Of a DNA stretch of 64,000 nucleotides, positions 41,367 to 53,600 are shown piece by piece. Every line of letters begins with the position of its first letter. Within the stretch, counting starts at the first letter, position 1. Origin of the DNA: Daucus carota subsp. sativus. Its lineage: Eukaryota > Streptophyta > Magnoliopsida > Apiales > Apiaceae. The translations under genes and the position numbers were made by a program. The notes below the pieces were generated by a model that did no database searches, was not told where the DNA came from, and was given only the letters and a program-made list of their open reading frames with translations. The stretch covers positions 42,652,380 through 42,716,379 of the forward strand of contig NC_030383.2 in assembly GCF_001625215.2 (NCBI RefSeq). The letters are read 5' to 3'.

Positions 41367-41939
41367 AGAGTAAAATGTATTTTGTGTACTTGTACTTTAA
41401 GCGAGAGTACAAGACACAACTTGCAATAATGTATTTCTAAAATTAAAATTAACACATGCAATATCACAGTTCATAACCCGATACAATTTATACAGGCCCG
41501 TCTATTATTTTTAACGCCATTAATTAACAAAAGGGTATTTATGTAATTTTATCTTTGTAATGGTCCGTCTATTATTCTTAAGGCTGTTAACAAATAAAAG
41601 AGTATTTATGTAAATTTACCTCTGTAATGATTTTTTTGTGCTTCTTTTTGCTATTTAACGAAACTGCAGCCTCACGCAACCCTAATTATCCATTGCGTGA
41701 GGTTGTAGAATGATTTGGATTGATTGCAGCTTCGTTAAATAGCAAAAAGAAGCACAAGAGTCATTACAGAGGTGAAATTACACAAATACCTCTTTATTTG
41801 TTAAAACGTTAAGAATTATAAATGAGAATGCATAAATTATCGAGTTATGAACTGTGATATTGTATGTGATGGTTTTAGAAGTACAATATTGCAAGTAGTG
41901 TCTCGCTTAGAATGTATGTACACAAAATACATTTTACTC
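41367..41939. mobile_element. Palindromic MITE, MULE-like, about 8-bp TSD
   Basis: The 573-bp element has flanks taaaatat (41359-41366 and 41940-41947). The ends GAGTAAAATGTATTTTGTGTAC are inverted, and much of the interior is one long inverted repeat (cttctttttgctatttaacg and its complement; tgcgtgaggtt). It sits 20 bp after the duplication of the preceding MITE. Confidence 0.85.
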
Positions 41940-41947
41940 TAAAATAT

Positions 41948-43649
41948 ATTATACTATGATAGCGGATTATATAGCTCAAGTACATTAGATGTCTGGTCAA
42001 AATAAAAGGGGTGGTTTCTATAATTTTTATTTATAAATATTTTAATAGTTAAAATTTTTGTATGGCTCGAAATTGAACCGAAGAGCATCACAACTTTTCA
42101 AAATCTTTGATAAAAATTGAATAAATCATATTATAATAATAGTTTGAATAAATAATATATTTCAAAAAATAAAAATTCTTACTTAGGAAGGAGTATTATT
42201 AAAAAACAAAAATGAAGTAAGAAAATAATCGATTTAAGGCTTTCCACCTATGAAAACTGATGGGAGTCTCCGATGACGTTTAGGAAAAGAAGAAGAGGCT
42301 TTTTTTTAAAGGATTTTGAGAGAAGATTTTTAGTTTTAATCTTAAAAAAAAGTTGTTATAGCTATATTTTAAGGATATGGGACCTGAGTATCACAAATTT
42401 AAGTATAATGTCTCAAATATCAGATGCGGAAAATATGACCCAAAATCTTCCTTTACAACGTAAAATTGTATGATATTTATAATTTTTTTGAAAACGCTAC
42501 ACGATATAGCGTTTATCTTTTATTTTAGCCCAATTTCATAAGAAAAACACATGCAAACACTAAAAGATCTAACCTTAGATAATTTAAGGTTAGATTATAA
42601 CATGGCCTTTTAAGTTTTTCAAGCCCAAACTCGTTAGCGTTTCAAATCTAAACCCATGTAAAATCTCTCTCATAATGCTACATAGAGTTTTATCTTTATA
42701 ATCTAACGCTACATGATATATTGTATTAGAATTGTATTTATGGCCATTTTTTCGTAATATGATATTTAGGATATTTGAATTCAATTTATGATATTCAGGG
42801 CCTTTCTTAATTTTACACAATATTATTTATGGACAAAAAAAATAAGTAATTCAAAATAGATATTTTTTGCGAAAAGACTTCACATGAAAATTTAGTGCTC
42901 ACTCAAATGAAGGGTTGATGTTAAATTAGTCATCAAATTTAGTGGGTAAAATCAAAATAAATATTTAACAGATAACTTAAAATATGTGTTCAAGAACTAA
43001 AATTTATCTATTATGAAAGTTCTGTATATTTCTCTTAAATGGTATTACAACCAAATGAAAATTAATGAATTCTATTATTTTAGATAAAATAGTGAGATTT
43101 ATAAACTATATCTACTAATATTTTTATTTAAATAAAAGATAAATTATATAACTAACATTAAACCGTAGATAAAGTTTAAAATAATCTTACTATATTACAT
43201 AAAATACTAGAATTCATTATTTTTCATTTGATTGTAGTAGCATTAAAAAAAATATATATAATTTTATAAAAGTAATTTTTAATTCTTTAACACAATATCC
43301 TAAGATATGTGTAATATTTATTTGATTTTAAGATTTAACCCGAAATTTAAACAGCAAACCAAAGTTCTCGCCGAACGGAACAGAACAGAGATGGGTTCCC
43401 AGTGTCCCGCAGCTTTGTTTTTTAAAGCCCCTGTAATTCTTTGAATTCTTGATCCTCTGTCAAAACACAAACACACACACACTGATTGCTTTGAAGCTGC
43501 GAATACGCGTAAGTTTTGCTTTTGGTTTCGGCATATTATATCTTTTCAATTCTTGAATAACTGCTCTTGTAATCACTTATTCCATTATTATTTTGATTCA
43601 TGTGCTAGCATTTGTAATTTGAGGAACCATCTTAAAAAAAAATAAATAT
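41948..43649. other. Intergenic, AT-rich, with PPR promoter region
   Basis: No coding or transposon signal was supported to 43350. A less AT-rich stretch from about 43370 to 43510 is likely the promoter and leader of the PPR gene. Confidence 0.4.
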
Positions 43650-43783
43650 GAAGCATTATGTATAGGTTGTTAGAGGCTTAGTTACTAATTTTAGCAACTC
43701 TTGTTATATGAATTGAGAGGGGCAGTTTTTATTGGGTATTTCTGAAGCATTATGTATAGGTTGTTAGAGGCTTAGTTACTAAT
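43650..43783 (+). repeat. Direct repeat in the PPR gene leader
   Basis: The block gaagcattatgtataggttg continues through ttagaggcttagttactaa and occurs at about 43651-43690 and again at 43744-43783, spaced 94 bp apart. The second copy ends about 20 bp before the PPR ATG. Confidence 0.9.
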
Positions 43784-43803
43784 GAGACAGCCTTGTATGG
43801 TAA

Positions 43804-45600
43804 ATGCAGTTGTATGTAATGAATTGTATGCTAGACTTGATGGTACCCGAAAATCTTGCTTCTTGTCTGCATCAGTGTTCCAAAGTTAAGACACTTCGCT
43901 GCGGTCTATCACTTCATGCTGCTGCTGTTAAGGCTGGAATGCTTCTTGATGTTTTTGTATCTAATCATGTTCTTAACATGTATGCCAAGTGTGGCAATAT
44001 TAGATGTGCCCGTCGGGTCTTTGACGAGATGCCTGACAGGAATATTGTCACTTGGGGAGCTATGATCTCTGGTTATGAGCAGGCAGGGAAGCCTCTTTTG
44101 GCTGTTGAGCTTTTCTCTCAGCTTCGATTACAGCCTAATGAACATGTCTTTGCTAGTGCAATTAGTGCTTGTGCTGGCCTGTTGTCACTGAGAATTGGTG
44201 AGCAGATACATGCTCAATCAGTAAAATGTGGCTGTTCTTCAATTTCATATGTTTCTAATTCACTAGTTTCTATGTACATGAAATGTGGTCAATCAAGTGA
44301 TGCATTGTCTGTTTTTGAAACTACATCTGAACCAACTTCAGTTTCATATAATGCTCTAATAGCTGGATTGATGGAAGGTCAACAAGCAGAAAAAGGGCTT
44401 GAGGCGTTTAAACTTATGTGTCGGCAAGGTTTCATCCCAGACCGTTTTACTTTTGTGGCAGTGTTCGGATATTGCATTAATGCTGAAGATTTGATAACAG
44501 GAATAGCCTTTCATTGTCAAACAATCAAGCTCAAGCTTGACTCCTCTGCTTTTATTGGTAATGTAATGATGACAATGTATTCAACTTTTCATTTGATCGA
44601 TGAAGCAGAAAAAATATTTAGAGATATTCAAGAGAAAGATGCTATTTCTTGGAATACCTTCATTACTGCATGCTGTCATTGTGATGCATATGCAAAAGGT
44701 TTGAGTATATTTAGCGAGATGTTGAGTGGAGTTGAAGTGAGTCCAGATGACTTCACGTATTCCAGTGCTCTGACTGCGTGTGCTGGTATTGCTTCTCTTC
44801 CCCAAGGCAAGCAGGTGCATGCACATCTAATTAGGACTAGGTTGTATGAGGATATTGGAGTTGACAATGCGCTTGTAAACATGTATTCTAAATGTGGCAG
44901 TATTCAGTATTCCTACAATGTGTTTAAACAAAAAAGTTATCATAATGTTGTTTCATGGAACAGCATAATAACTGGTTTTGCAAATCATGGTCTTGGGAAG
45001 AAATCACTTGAACTTTTTAGGCAGATGATAGATGGAGGAACACGACCTGATAGTGTCACATTTATTGGACTTCTAACAGCATGCAATCATGCAGGACTTG
45101 TGGATGAAGGCATAGCCTTTTTCAATACTATGAACGAAATCTATGGGTTTTCTCCCACTTCTGAGCATCTTTCATGCCTCATCGATTTACTAGGACGTGC
45201 TGGAAGGCTAAAAGAGGCTGAAGACTACCTTGAGAAGTATTCTCATACATCTGATCCAGTTGTTCTTGGGTGCTTACTTTCGGCGTGTAGACTTCATGGA
45301 GATGTCCAACTTGGGAACCGTTTGGGTAAACGTTTGCTAGAAGCTCAGCCCACTACAACTTCTCCATACGTCTTATTGTCCAATCTATGTGCTTCGGATG
45401 CAATGTGGGGTAGTGTTGCAGAGGTCAGGAAAAAGTTAAAGGTTAGTGGACTAAAGAAGGAGCCTGGCCACAGCCTAATTGAAGTGGAAGGAATTTGGGA
45501 GAAGTTTACAGTTGGCAAATTTTCTCATTCAAGAATTTCAGAAATAGTCAATGTACTTAATCTGTTGGGTCCATCTGTGGATGAGGAATGCTTTGTGTGA
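43804..45600 (+). CDS. E-class (PLS) pentatricopeptide repeat protein
   Basis: An intronless frame of 598 residues, as usual for this family. Repeats of about 31-36 residues run from about residue 35 to 490, with the PLS motifs FVSNHVLNMYAKCGNI, RVFDEMPDRNIVTWGAMISG, NALVNMYSKCGSI and NVVSWNSIITGFANHG, each visible in turn. The end is an E/E+ type domain (GCLLSACRLHGDVQLGN, SPYVLLSNLCAS, KEPGHSLIEVEG) with no DYW domain. Such proteins bind organelle RNA and act in C-to-U editing together with a DYW-bearing partner, in mitochondria or chloroplasts. The N terminus has several Met codons (1, 6, 9, 13). A transit peptide is not obvious with the first, so targeting is uncertain. Confidence 0.94.
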   Translation: MQLYVMNCMLDLMVPENLASCLHQCSKVKTLRCGLSLHAAAVKAGMLLDVFVSNHVLNMYAKCGNIRCARRVFDEMPDRNIVTWGAMISGYEQAGKPLLAVELFSQLRLQPNEHVFASAISACAGLLSLRIGEQIHAQSVKCGCSSISYVSNSLVSMYMKCGQSSDALSVFETTSEPTSVSYNALIAGLMEGQQAEKGLEAFKLMCRQGFIPDRFTFVAVFGYCINAEDLITGIAFHCQTIKLKLDSSAFIGNVMMTMYSTFHLIDEAEKIFRDIQEKDAISWNTFITACCHCDAYAKGLSIFSEMLSGVEVSPDDFTYSSALTACAGIASLPQGKQVHAHLIRTRLYEDIGVDNALVNMYSKCGSIQYSYNVFKQKSYHNVVSWNSIITGFANHGLGKKSLELFRQMIDGGTRPDSVTFIGLLTACNHAGLVDEGIAFFNTMNEIYGFSPTSEHLSCLIDLLGRAGRLKEAEDYLEKYSHTSDPVVLGCLLSACRLHGDVQLGNRLGKRLLEAQPTTTSPYVLLSNLCASDAMWGSVAEVRKKLKVSGLKKEPGHSLIEVEGIWEKFTVGKFSHSRISEIVNVLNLLGPSVDEECFV

Positions 45601-46544
45601 CTGGATCAGAAATCGCAAACCTTGTCACGCTAAATATTTGGTAGATGACCCGTGTGCTTTTTTTTTGTTCTTAAAGAGGCAATAACCAGATTACTAAATG
45701 TTGGCATCATGCATTTGTGAACTTCAAATTATTCTTTCAGGCTGTGATCGATGCTGATGTATGAAATGTCAGTAAGTCAAGTCACTGAGGCGAGAGGACT
45801 TGACTGAGAGTCAACTCAAACCTGTCTCATCCAGCCCAACATCTACTCTCAGTATATAAAAAAGTAGAGTGCAAATTACTGGTCCAAAAAGATCATCAGG
45901 TAACCTCTTAGTCACTGACTTGTGCTTCCTTTAAATGTCGTATACATTATCCTTTCAAATATGTATCTATTAATGATTTTAAAAGATATATGTACATGTT
46001 AATGCATTTCTACTACGACTTTCAAGGCTGTTGTATGTTATATTGGAAGAGAATAGGTTGAGATGGTTTAGATTACATTTAGATCTTGGACATATTTATT
46101 CACCAGTGTGGAATATCAGTTTCTTTATTTTGATGTAGAAAGAACTAAGAAGGGTCAGGACCGACTTATGAGACCGTTATAAAAAAAAATTATTATGAAC
46201 CTGAGTTTAATCGAGACAAGAGTTTGCTCCTATTAAGTTGATGGTCAACTTACCATTGTAGTCTTTTAATTATGTACTAGTCCTTGCCAGTTGCCCCTGC
46301 CTAGTTACATCTCACCCAAAGAATATGGACAGTGTTTTTTGGGGAATATGAATGTGATGCCTGTGTGCTTAGGAGCCTATGAGATTGTCTGTACCTGATT
46401 GTCTGTATGTCTGTAAGAACTCTCTTGCATGTTGTACTTAAGTACTTGCTAAGCTATGGTTTTATGTTAAATATTTTGTTAAAAAGATGAAACTCAGCAA
46501 GTAAATAGGATAGCAAACATAAATGTATTCTAATCTGCTTTATA

Positions 46545-46546
<2 letters not shown>
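45601..46546. other. 3' flank of the PPR gene
   Basis: Probable 3' untranslated sequence with possible intron signals near 45740-45780. No other feature recognised. Confidence 0.4.

Positions 46547-46602
<56 letters not shown>
46547..46602. repeat. (TA)n microsatellite abutting a MITE
   Basis: About 28 TA units. A short TA run (47064-47079) borders the other side of the element. Confidence 0.95.
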
Positions 46603-46606
<4 letters not shown>

Positions 46607-47063
46607 ATAGGATCAAATAAAAACTTTTTTAAGTTACAAACTTACAAACTTTTTTTTATTCTCCTATCGTGTTAATCCTTAGTTATATAAAGTATCCATG
46701 TTGAAAATTTTTCAAAAAACATCACAATTTTTAAAAATAACGCATAAATAAATCGCGTTTTCAACACATTTATAACTGGGGTTCAACATCGGGTGTTGAA
46801 CACTAATTATCATTGTGTTGAATATATCTAAAAATATGTTTAAACTATACCTCTAGGGTTTGGGTAGGGTCTAGAAACATAAATATTAGTTATATAACAT
46901 GTTTACCTTAGTTCTTACATTTAAAAATTGGTTTATGTACTTCTTCACCACTATTTTAGTCAATGTTCAACAAAAAATGTTGAAAAAATGTTGAACTCAA
47001 GTTATATATGCGTTGAACAAAAAAAGTTTGTAAGTTTGTAAGTTTGTACCAGAACCCTCCCCT
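46603..47063. mobile_element. MITE inserted in a (TA)n tract, copy 2
   Basis: Nearly the same length and sequence as 36623-37084, with the same ends and the same gtttgtaagtttgtaagttt motif near the right border. Confidence 0.85.
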
Positions 47064-47079
47064 ATATATATATATATAT

Positions 47080-49281
47080 GTATATGTAGTGGATTTGCAA
47101 GCACCACAGCAAACATGTTGTGCCAGCTTCAACTTGATTACACATTCCATTTAGCATCATATATGTATGAGGTGTAAATTTTCCAATTTTTTTGTTTGAT
47201 GTAAAAGTTTTGCACTCTAATTTTTCAATGTTCTGTTTTATTGTCTTCCTCTGACGATTACCTGGTGAGTAAAGAAATTAATTATTTTTTTGCAGGCACC
47301 TTGTGCCACCACTTACATCTGTTTGGATTCCGAAATATTTAACAAACTATGTACAACAGTACAAATATACAAATATCTGAGGTTAGGTACAAATTACAAT
47401 GTACATAAGCTAAAAGCTAAGCTGTCTTCACTTGGTGCGATTGGAATGGAATGAAAAATTACAAAACAATTCTATGGAGAGAGAAGAATGTATGAGAGAA
47501 CAGTGAATGAACACGAGGGCATGTAAATTTTTTATGATAAAGATCATAGGGAAAATGAAGAAGAAATAGATTGTAGAGAGTGTAAATTTTCCATGATGAA
47601 TATTGTTGTGAGTGTAAATACCTTAAGGTTTTAGATGAAGGCCCCAACAGGATCACATATTGTTCAACACTGTGGAATGGTTTTGTTTGAATCAAGCAAT
47701 GCAGAAATCGCAAGTGTTGATCTGGGAAAGGAGACCTGTACAACTTGTGTTGGACCATGGAGCTTCTTTTCGAACTGGGAGGAGATTACTGTTGTTATGT
47801 TACATGACAAGCCGTCACTCTTTTGTGCTGTGAATCATAAGAAACAAAAATGGTCTAAAGCTCGTGCTATCCTTGCTATAACGGAAAAGATGTCCAAATA
47901 TGCACATTTTCAAGGTTACAATTTATTGTTTTGATAGGAAGTAATTCCTATTACATACTGATGTCATGATGTGCTTCGTGTACAAAGTTGAGTCAAATAC
48001 ATGGGCTGCAACTTCTCTTTCTCCACTATCAATCATCAAGTTACGAGAGAATTTTGTTAAACTTAGAGGAGTCCAGTTGGAGAACTAGCGAATGTAGAAT
48101 AGTATACATGATAGCTTCTTCCTTGGTAAGTCTGGCTTATGTAGCATTCTTTTAGCAGATGTGCTGTTGTTTTCATTTTTTAGCAGTTGTTTAACTTTTC
48201 AATAGATATGCAAGAATCAATAGAAGTAGTGTACATAATGCATTCAAACGATTCAGTTCACTACAGTCCAGCTATGCTTATGATGTAATGGAGCAACATC
48301 CCTTCACTTGTGTCTTTTGGTTAATAAGCTTAGGTATACATGTTGCTCCTAGCTTAGGTATGCATACAAGTAGCTGAACCTAACAATATAACATAATGTT
48401 GGTGATGATTTACCTTTTTTAAGATCTATATAAAAATATTTATATAAAAAATTAATTTCGTTAATTTTATCAACCCAGCACCTCTCCCTTATTCCTAATT
48501 CCAAGTAATGAATAAGATATGCATATAATTTTATTCTGAAATGATCCTGTCTTGCTTGTTTTTGGCAAAGTTTCTGGCACCAGAGAAAAGGCATGAAACA
48601 CAACCTTAACCACTTCTTTACCTCTTCATAACCTAAACTTTTGTATACATTATTAGTTCAGCTACCTTTATATATAAGATACTTATGTCGCTTCTCTGAG
48701 TATTTTAAGCAGGGAAAATTTGGTTGAAATATGCGTTAACTTTCTTGCTTCAGAATTTGAATTTTTGTATAATTGATGAGGTAAACGTTGGTTTAAGAAG
48801 TGCTACAATCAAATTTTATATATTTTAAAACCACCGCCTATATTATGTAATACAAGTTAACAACTGACATAAAATAGTTCACTGGTTGTATATATGACTC
48901 GCATGGCACTGGTGGTATATATAAATAAATATATAATAGACCAAAATCACGAGTTTACAAAAATTACAAGCTTCGCGAGAAAAAATACATGCTACAAAAT
49001 GATATTTGTCTAGAATAAATAATAACAAATTTGGAACAGCCTGCAATTGATCAGTACTATGGCAATTAAGTTTCACATATTTTTTTCTACCAAGAACCCT
49101 CTGAAAAGTGAGTACTAGTGTCTACAACACATCAGTCTGTCAATGGCCGATGGCATTTAGTCTTCAACTACGGATGCAGGAGCCCACCATGCATGCCAGT
49201 CTCAAGATACAATTTCCCCATTCTATACAAACCCCAATGCTCATTTGACACAAAGCAGACCACGAAAGAGTAGCCCTTGTT
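47080..49281. other. Intergenic between PPR gene and DEG7
   Basis: An open frame at 47635-47934 (plus; MKAPTGSHIVQHCGMVLFES) does not resemble a family I know and lacks supporting splice or promoter context, so I do not call it a gene. The last few hundred bases before 49282 are likely the DEG7 3' untranslated region. Confidence 0.4.
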
Positions 49282-50563
49282 TCATGCAATATTGCAGTTC
49301 AATGCTTTGATCGTCTTTCGATGCCACTGTGCAGTTTCACGATCAAATCTCAGCTCCCATGTTGGCCAGTAGTGCAAATCCTGCTTCAATGAAAGTACTC
49401 GTGGCTTCCCATTCAAGTGAACTGTTTTCACACGAACAAACATTCCATGCTCTAGTTCCTGTATTTGGTCATTGCAATACACCAACTGGATAAGATAGAT
49501 ACAGGCTCCTAATGTGCCGTTTAATTATTTTACTATGCATTAATCCTTTTCTGAGTTCCCTAACTAGGTCACAGGTCAGTGTTAGATAACAATAACACTC
49601 CATATTCTTTTTTATTTGGGAGGATTGACGACTCAATTGATCAAAAAATTAAATATGGCCTAGATGCTTGTAGTTTGTCACTTTCCGTCTTATAATCAGT
49701 GGTCTTACTTAACCTTCTCTTTCCACAGATTAAAAATGATCAGACATAATAGTAAATCACTATTTTTATTTTCAAGATCTCATTTACATCACGTGGTTTT
49801 GCATGAAGCTTTGAGCTTCCGTGCATGCTATGGTCTATGACTTCAGGCACTCATGCAAGAAAGCACATTATACATACCTTTGTTACATCAACAAAAGAAT
49901 CAAGATCTGGAGTTGGTTTCCCATTAACTTCAACAATCCACTGAAGAGCAAATAAACCATATCGGTGAACAGGACTTCCATGGCACCACCTGAAAATCAA
50001 TATCAATAAATACCAATTACACAGTCGTAACAAGTTTGAACACACATACACACGCACATAGGGATGGCAACGGGTCGGGTCGGGTCGGGTTTCTTAAGAT
50101 CCAGACCCGATCCATTATATTTCGGGTCGGTTCGGGTTCGGGTCCGGGTCTGGAAAATGAAGATCCGGATCCGATCCGTCGGGTTTTTTCGGGTTTCGGT
50201 TCGGGTTCGGGTCTCATTCGGGTATTTAAAAAATAAAATTAAATAAAAAATAAAAATTATATAGCTATAAAAAATGTGATGATTGATTTTTTTTTAAAAT
50301 TTAGGAACATAAAAAAGGGTTTTACAAGTTTCGTCTAATACAATAAACACGTGAAACATGTTAACTTAATTGTATACAATCATTCAACTTATCATTTATA
50401 TTTTATATTTTATTATATTTAGATTTTTTAATGCACAATAACTGAGAAAAATATTGATGAAATGAATATAAATTATGTATTGAGCATATAAAATTAAGTA
50501 AAATGTTAATATTCATACTTAATAATTCACAATATTTTAATATATATACTTTACATTAAACAC

Positions 50564-50604
<41 letters not shown>

Positions 50605-53600
50605 TTGTATCGGGTTTTTATCGGGTCTCGGGTTCGGATCGGGTTTTAATCGGGTTTCGGGTTTCGGGTCGGGTCTCGGTTCGGAATACCTAAGATCCAG
50701 ATCCAGATCCAAACTCTTTCGGGTCTAAAAATAAGATCCAGATCCGGATCCAGATCCAAAAAAATCGGGTTCGGGTAGACCCAATCGGGTCGGAACGGGT
50801 CGGGTATCCATCGGATCGGGTAAAACTGCCATCCCTACACGCACACATGGCTATAAACGTATCCAGCAACAAGGTTAGATCAATATTTACCAAATAACAT
50901 GTTAAAGACATCACATGGAAAATGACAAGATCTGATTCATGTAGCAATAAAAAATTAAGCGCTCTCAAATCATCACAAAATAATGAATGTCTAGCTTTCA
51001 TATGAATATTCTTTAAAATTACCTAGTAATATATACACCATGTCCTTCTCTGGGCAAGAATCCAAGAGCACGAACCGCGGAATGCGGCTCGTGGACAATA
51101 CATCCACACCAATTTATGACACGTGTAGTGCCGGTCCCATCCCTTACATCTGTTCCTACCAGAAGTTCAATTTCAGAACCCTGAATTGCCAAAATCAACA
51201 TGTTTGAGGAGACACAATTAGACATGATTTTTATCTAGAAAAGGTTATATGATGTTTTAAGCAGGCCACAGATAAGGAAAAGGTAAAGAGTGGTTAAATA
51301 TAGTTTGTTGGTCAAGTATGAGGCTCACTTGACGAAAAATAGTTAGATTAAGCTTCCCATCATTGTAACCATACTGATCTAACAGCTGGCAAGCATCTTC
51401 TATGTCTCGAAAACATGTAACTGGTTCCTTATTAATGGCCAAGATCATGTCACCTTCTTCAAGTAAGTTTTCTGCACTTGATCCCGCAAAACATCCTTTA
51501 ACACGTAAAACTTGACGTCTGATAGGATCCTTCTTCACGAGAGCCTACAGAATAGACAAAAATAAGAACAATTAAATGAATATTATGATTTACCATGAAC
51601 ACGAAATATGTATTTGTGTTAGACATCGATGCAGTGACAACTGACAACTGATATAGATATTAAGTTACTAGATAAGCACATTACACACTTAGCTGTTGCA
51701 GTAATTTCAAGACAAAAAGGCCAACGAGAATGTTATTGGTTTTATGTAATAGAGAAGTAGAGAACCATGTTGCATCTTAGATGATAATGACAAAAAGATG
51801 AAGGAAATATTCAACAGATAATTCTTACTTGGATCCAACTGTCACTCAGTCCAAAACTCCGAGCTTTGGAAAGCAACGTAGGATAAAGTTCAACCTCTAA
51901 TATCCTAACAAGAGGCATTGGCCTTTTGATGCCATTAATAAGAAGAGCAGGCCCTTTAGCTCCAGATATTATTTTCTTCAGTACATTGTCGATTGTATAT
52001 ATAGGAATGCCTCTGACAAACTGATGATCCTCTGACGAACTAGAGCCATATTTTAGCTGCAAGGAAAGATAAAAGCTATATCAATATAACATTGGTGATG
52101 CAGCTCACAAGCACTGGAGATCAGTACAGACCTGAGTCGAGAAGCTTCCCCAAATAGCCTTAACCCTTCCATGCTCATCAGTCAGTGCACCAGAAAATGT
52201 GCTCCCAAAATCTGCAGCAGGGGTAAATATTATAAAAATGCTCATTTGATCTATAGTGACAAAGTTGTTGGAAGTGAAAACATTGGAGTCAAAAACATTC
52301 CAAGTAAGCTGTGGACACTGCATCAGTAAATTCCCTTGGCTATAACAACTTACTAATTTACTTTCTGAATAAAAGAATATTTGCTGAAACCAACTAATCA
52401 TCTTACCTGTATCAAGCTCAATGACTTCCATATTTGTTGATCTGTAACGTGGGCAGTCAGCTGATGCAATATTTAGAGCAGCACAAGGGTTGGTAACAAC
52501 AGATTTTCTAGAAGTTGCATGCAAACTCCTACTTAAACCCACAAGATAAACTGAATCTCCACGACGTATTGCAGGTTCTGTCTCAGAAAAGATACGTTAA
52601 ATGAAGTATCTATCTATATATCGGATCAAACTTCGAAAAGAATAATATATTAAAGGAAGTAAGGAAAACGGGTTTTGATGTAGCACAGGGGAAGAGGGAC
52701 AATGAAGATAGTTGAGCTTGAGGCTCCTAACAGAAGCATTTACTACCTAACATACTTGCATGATATTATGCCTAAATATTAACGTAAAGCATCGATTTAT
52801 AATCTTCTACATATCTCTACCATGTTCAACTATTACAAAAGCACAGTATCATTTTTCAACAGATATATGGAAGTTTTTGATTAACACTTACTAGTTCCAT
52901 ATTGAGTATACTTACCATTGACACTTATAGTAACAAGGCTACGTATAACAGGGCTGAATACAGAAATAGAAATAATTCACTTAACACACTATCCAATGGA
53001 AATGAAATTTTATAAGTAGAACAAACTTTTGTACTAACCACACCAGTGAGATCAACCTGGCTTCATAGCATTAGGTTCTTTTGAACTTCGTCTTCTTTCA
53101 ATACTTAAAAAGGTCCAGTTAATATTTTTAAATTTATGTAGATAAGTATTAAGTATATGCATTCACAATCTAGTTTTCGGGCACATCATGTTCCACAAAC
53201 TACCCTACTGGTGCAATCAAGGAACAAATAAGGAGACAACACCAGACATATAATTGAATTTGATTTATTATGCATAAAAAATATTAATCTTTATCATAAA
53301 TAGATGTTAAACAATTAAAGAGAAGGTCTGGCATACCAGGAAGAAGTTCTGCGGCACGGACTAAAGAAGCACCAACTGTACCAAGTGCAGCAGGGTTATA
53401 TGATACTAGAGCAAAATTATGGACTGGATGTAAAAAAACCACCTGCGGCAAACATAAGTTGAGTAAAAATTTACTGGAATTAGATATTACTTACTGATAA
53501 CAGCATAAAATTACCTCCCCAGAAATTTCAATTGGAAAAGCAGCGAATGAGAGCATCACTTCAGATGCAGCGATTGCAACAGTGTTCCTGTCTACCACAA

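Noticed and set aside
47635-47934. 99-codon plus-strand open frame
   Set aside because: No recognisable domain, no promoter or splice support, AT-rich intergenic setting.
50017-50246. Gly-Ser and Arg-Val repeat frames
   Set aside because: They are the CGGGT subterminal arrays of the hAT element at 50059-50837 read in several frames.
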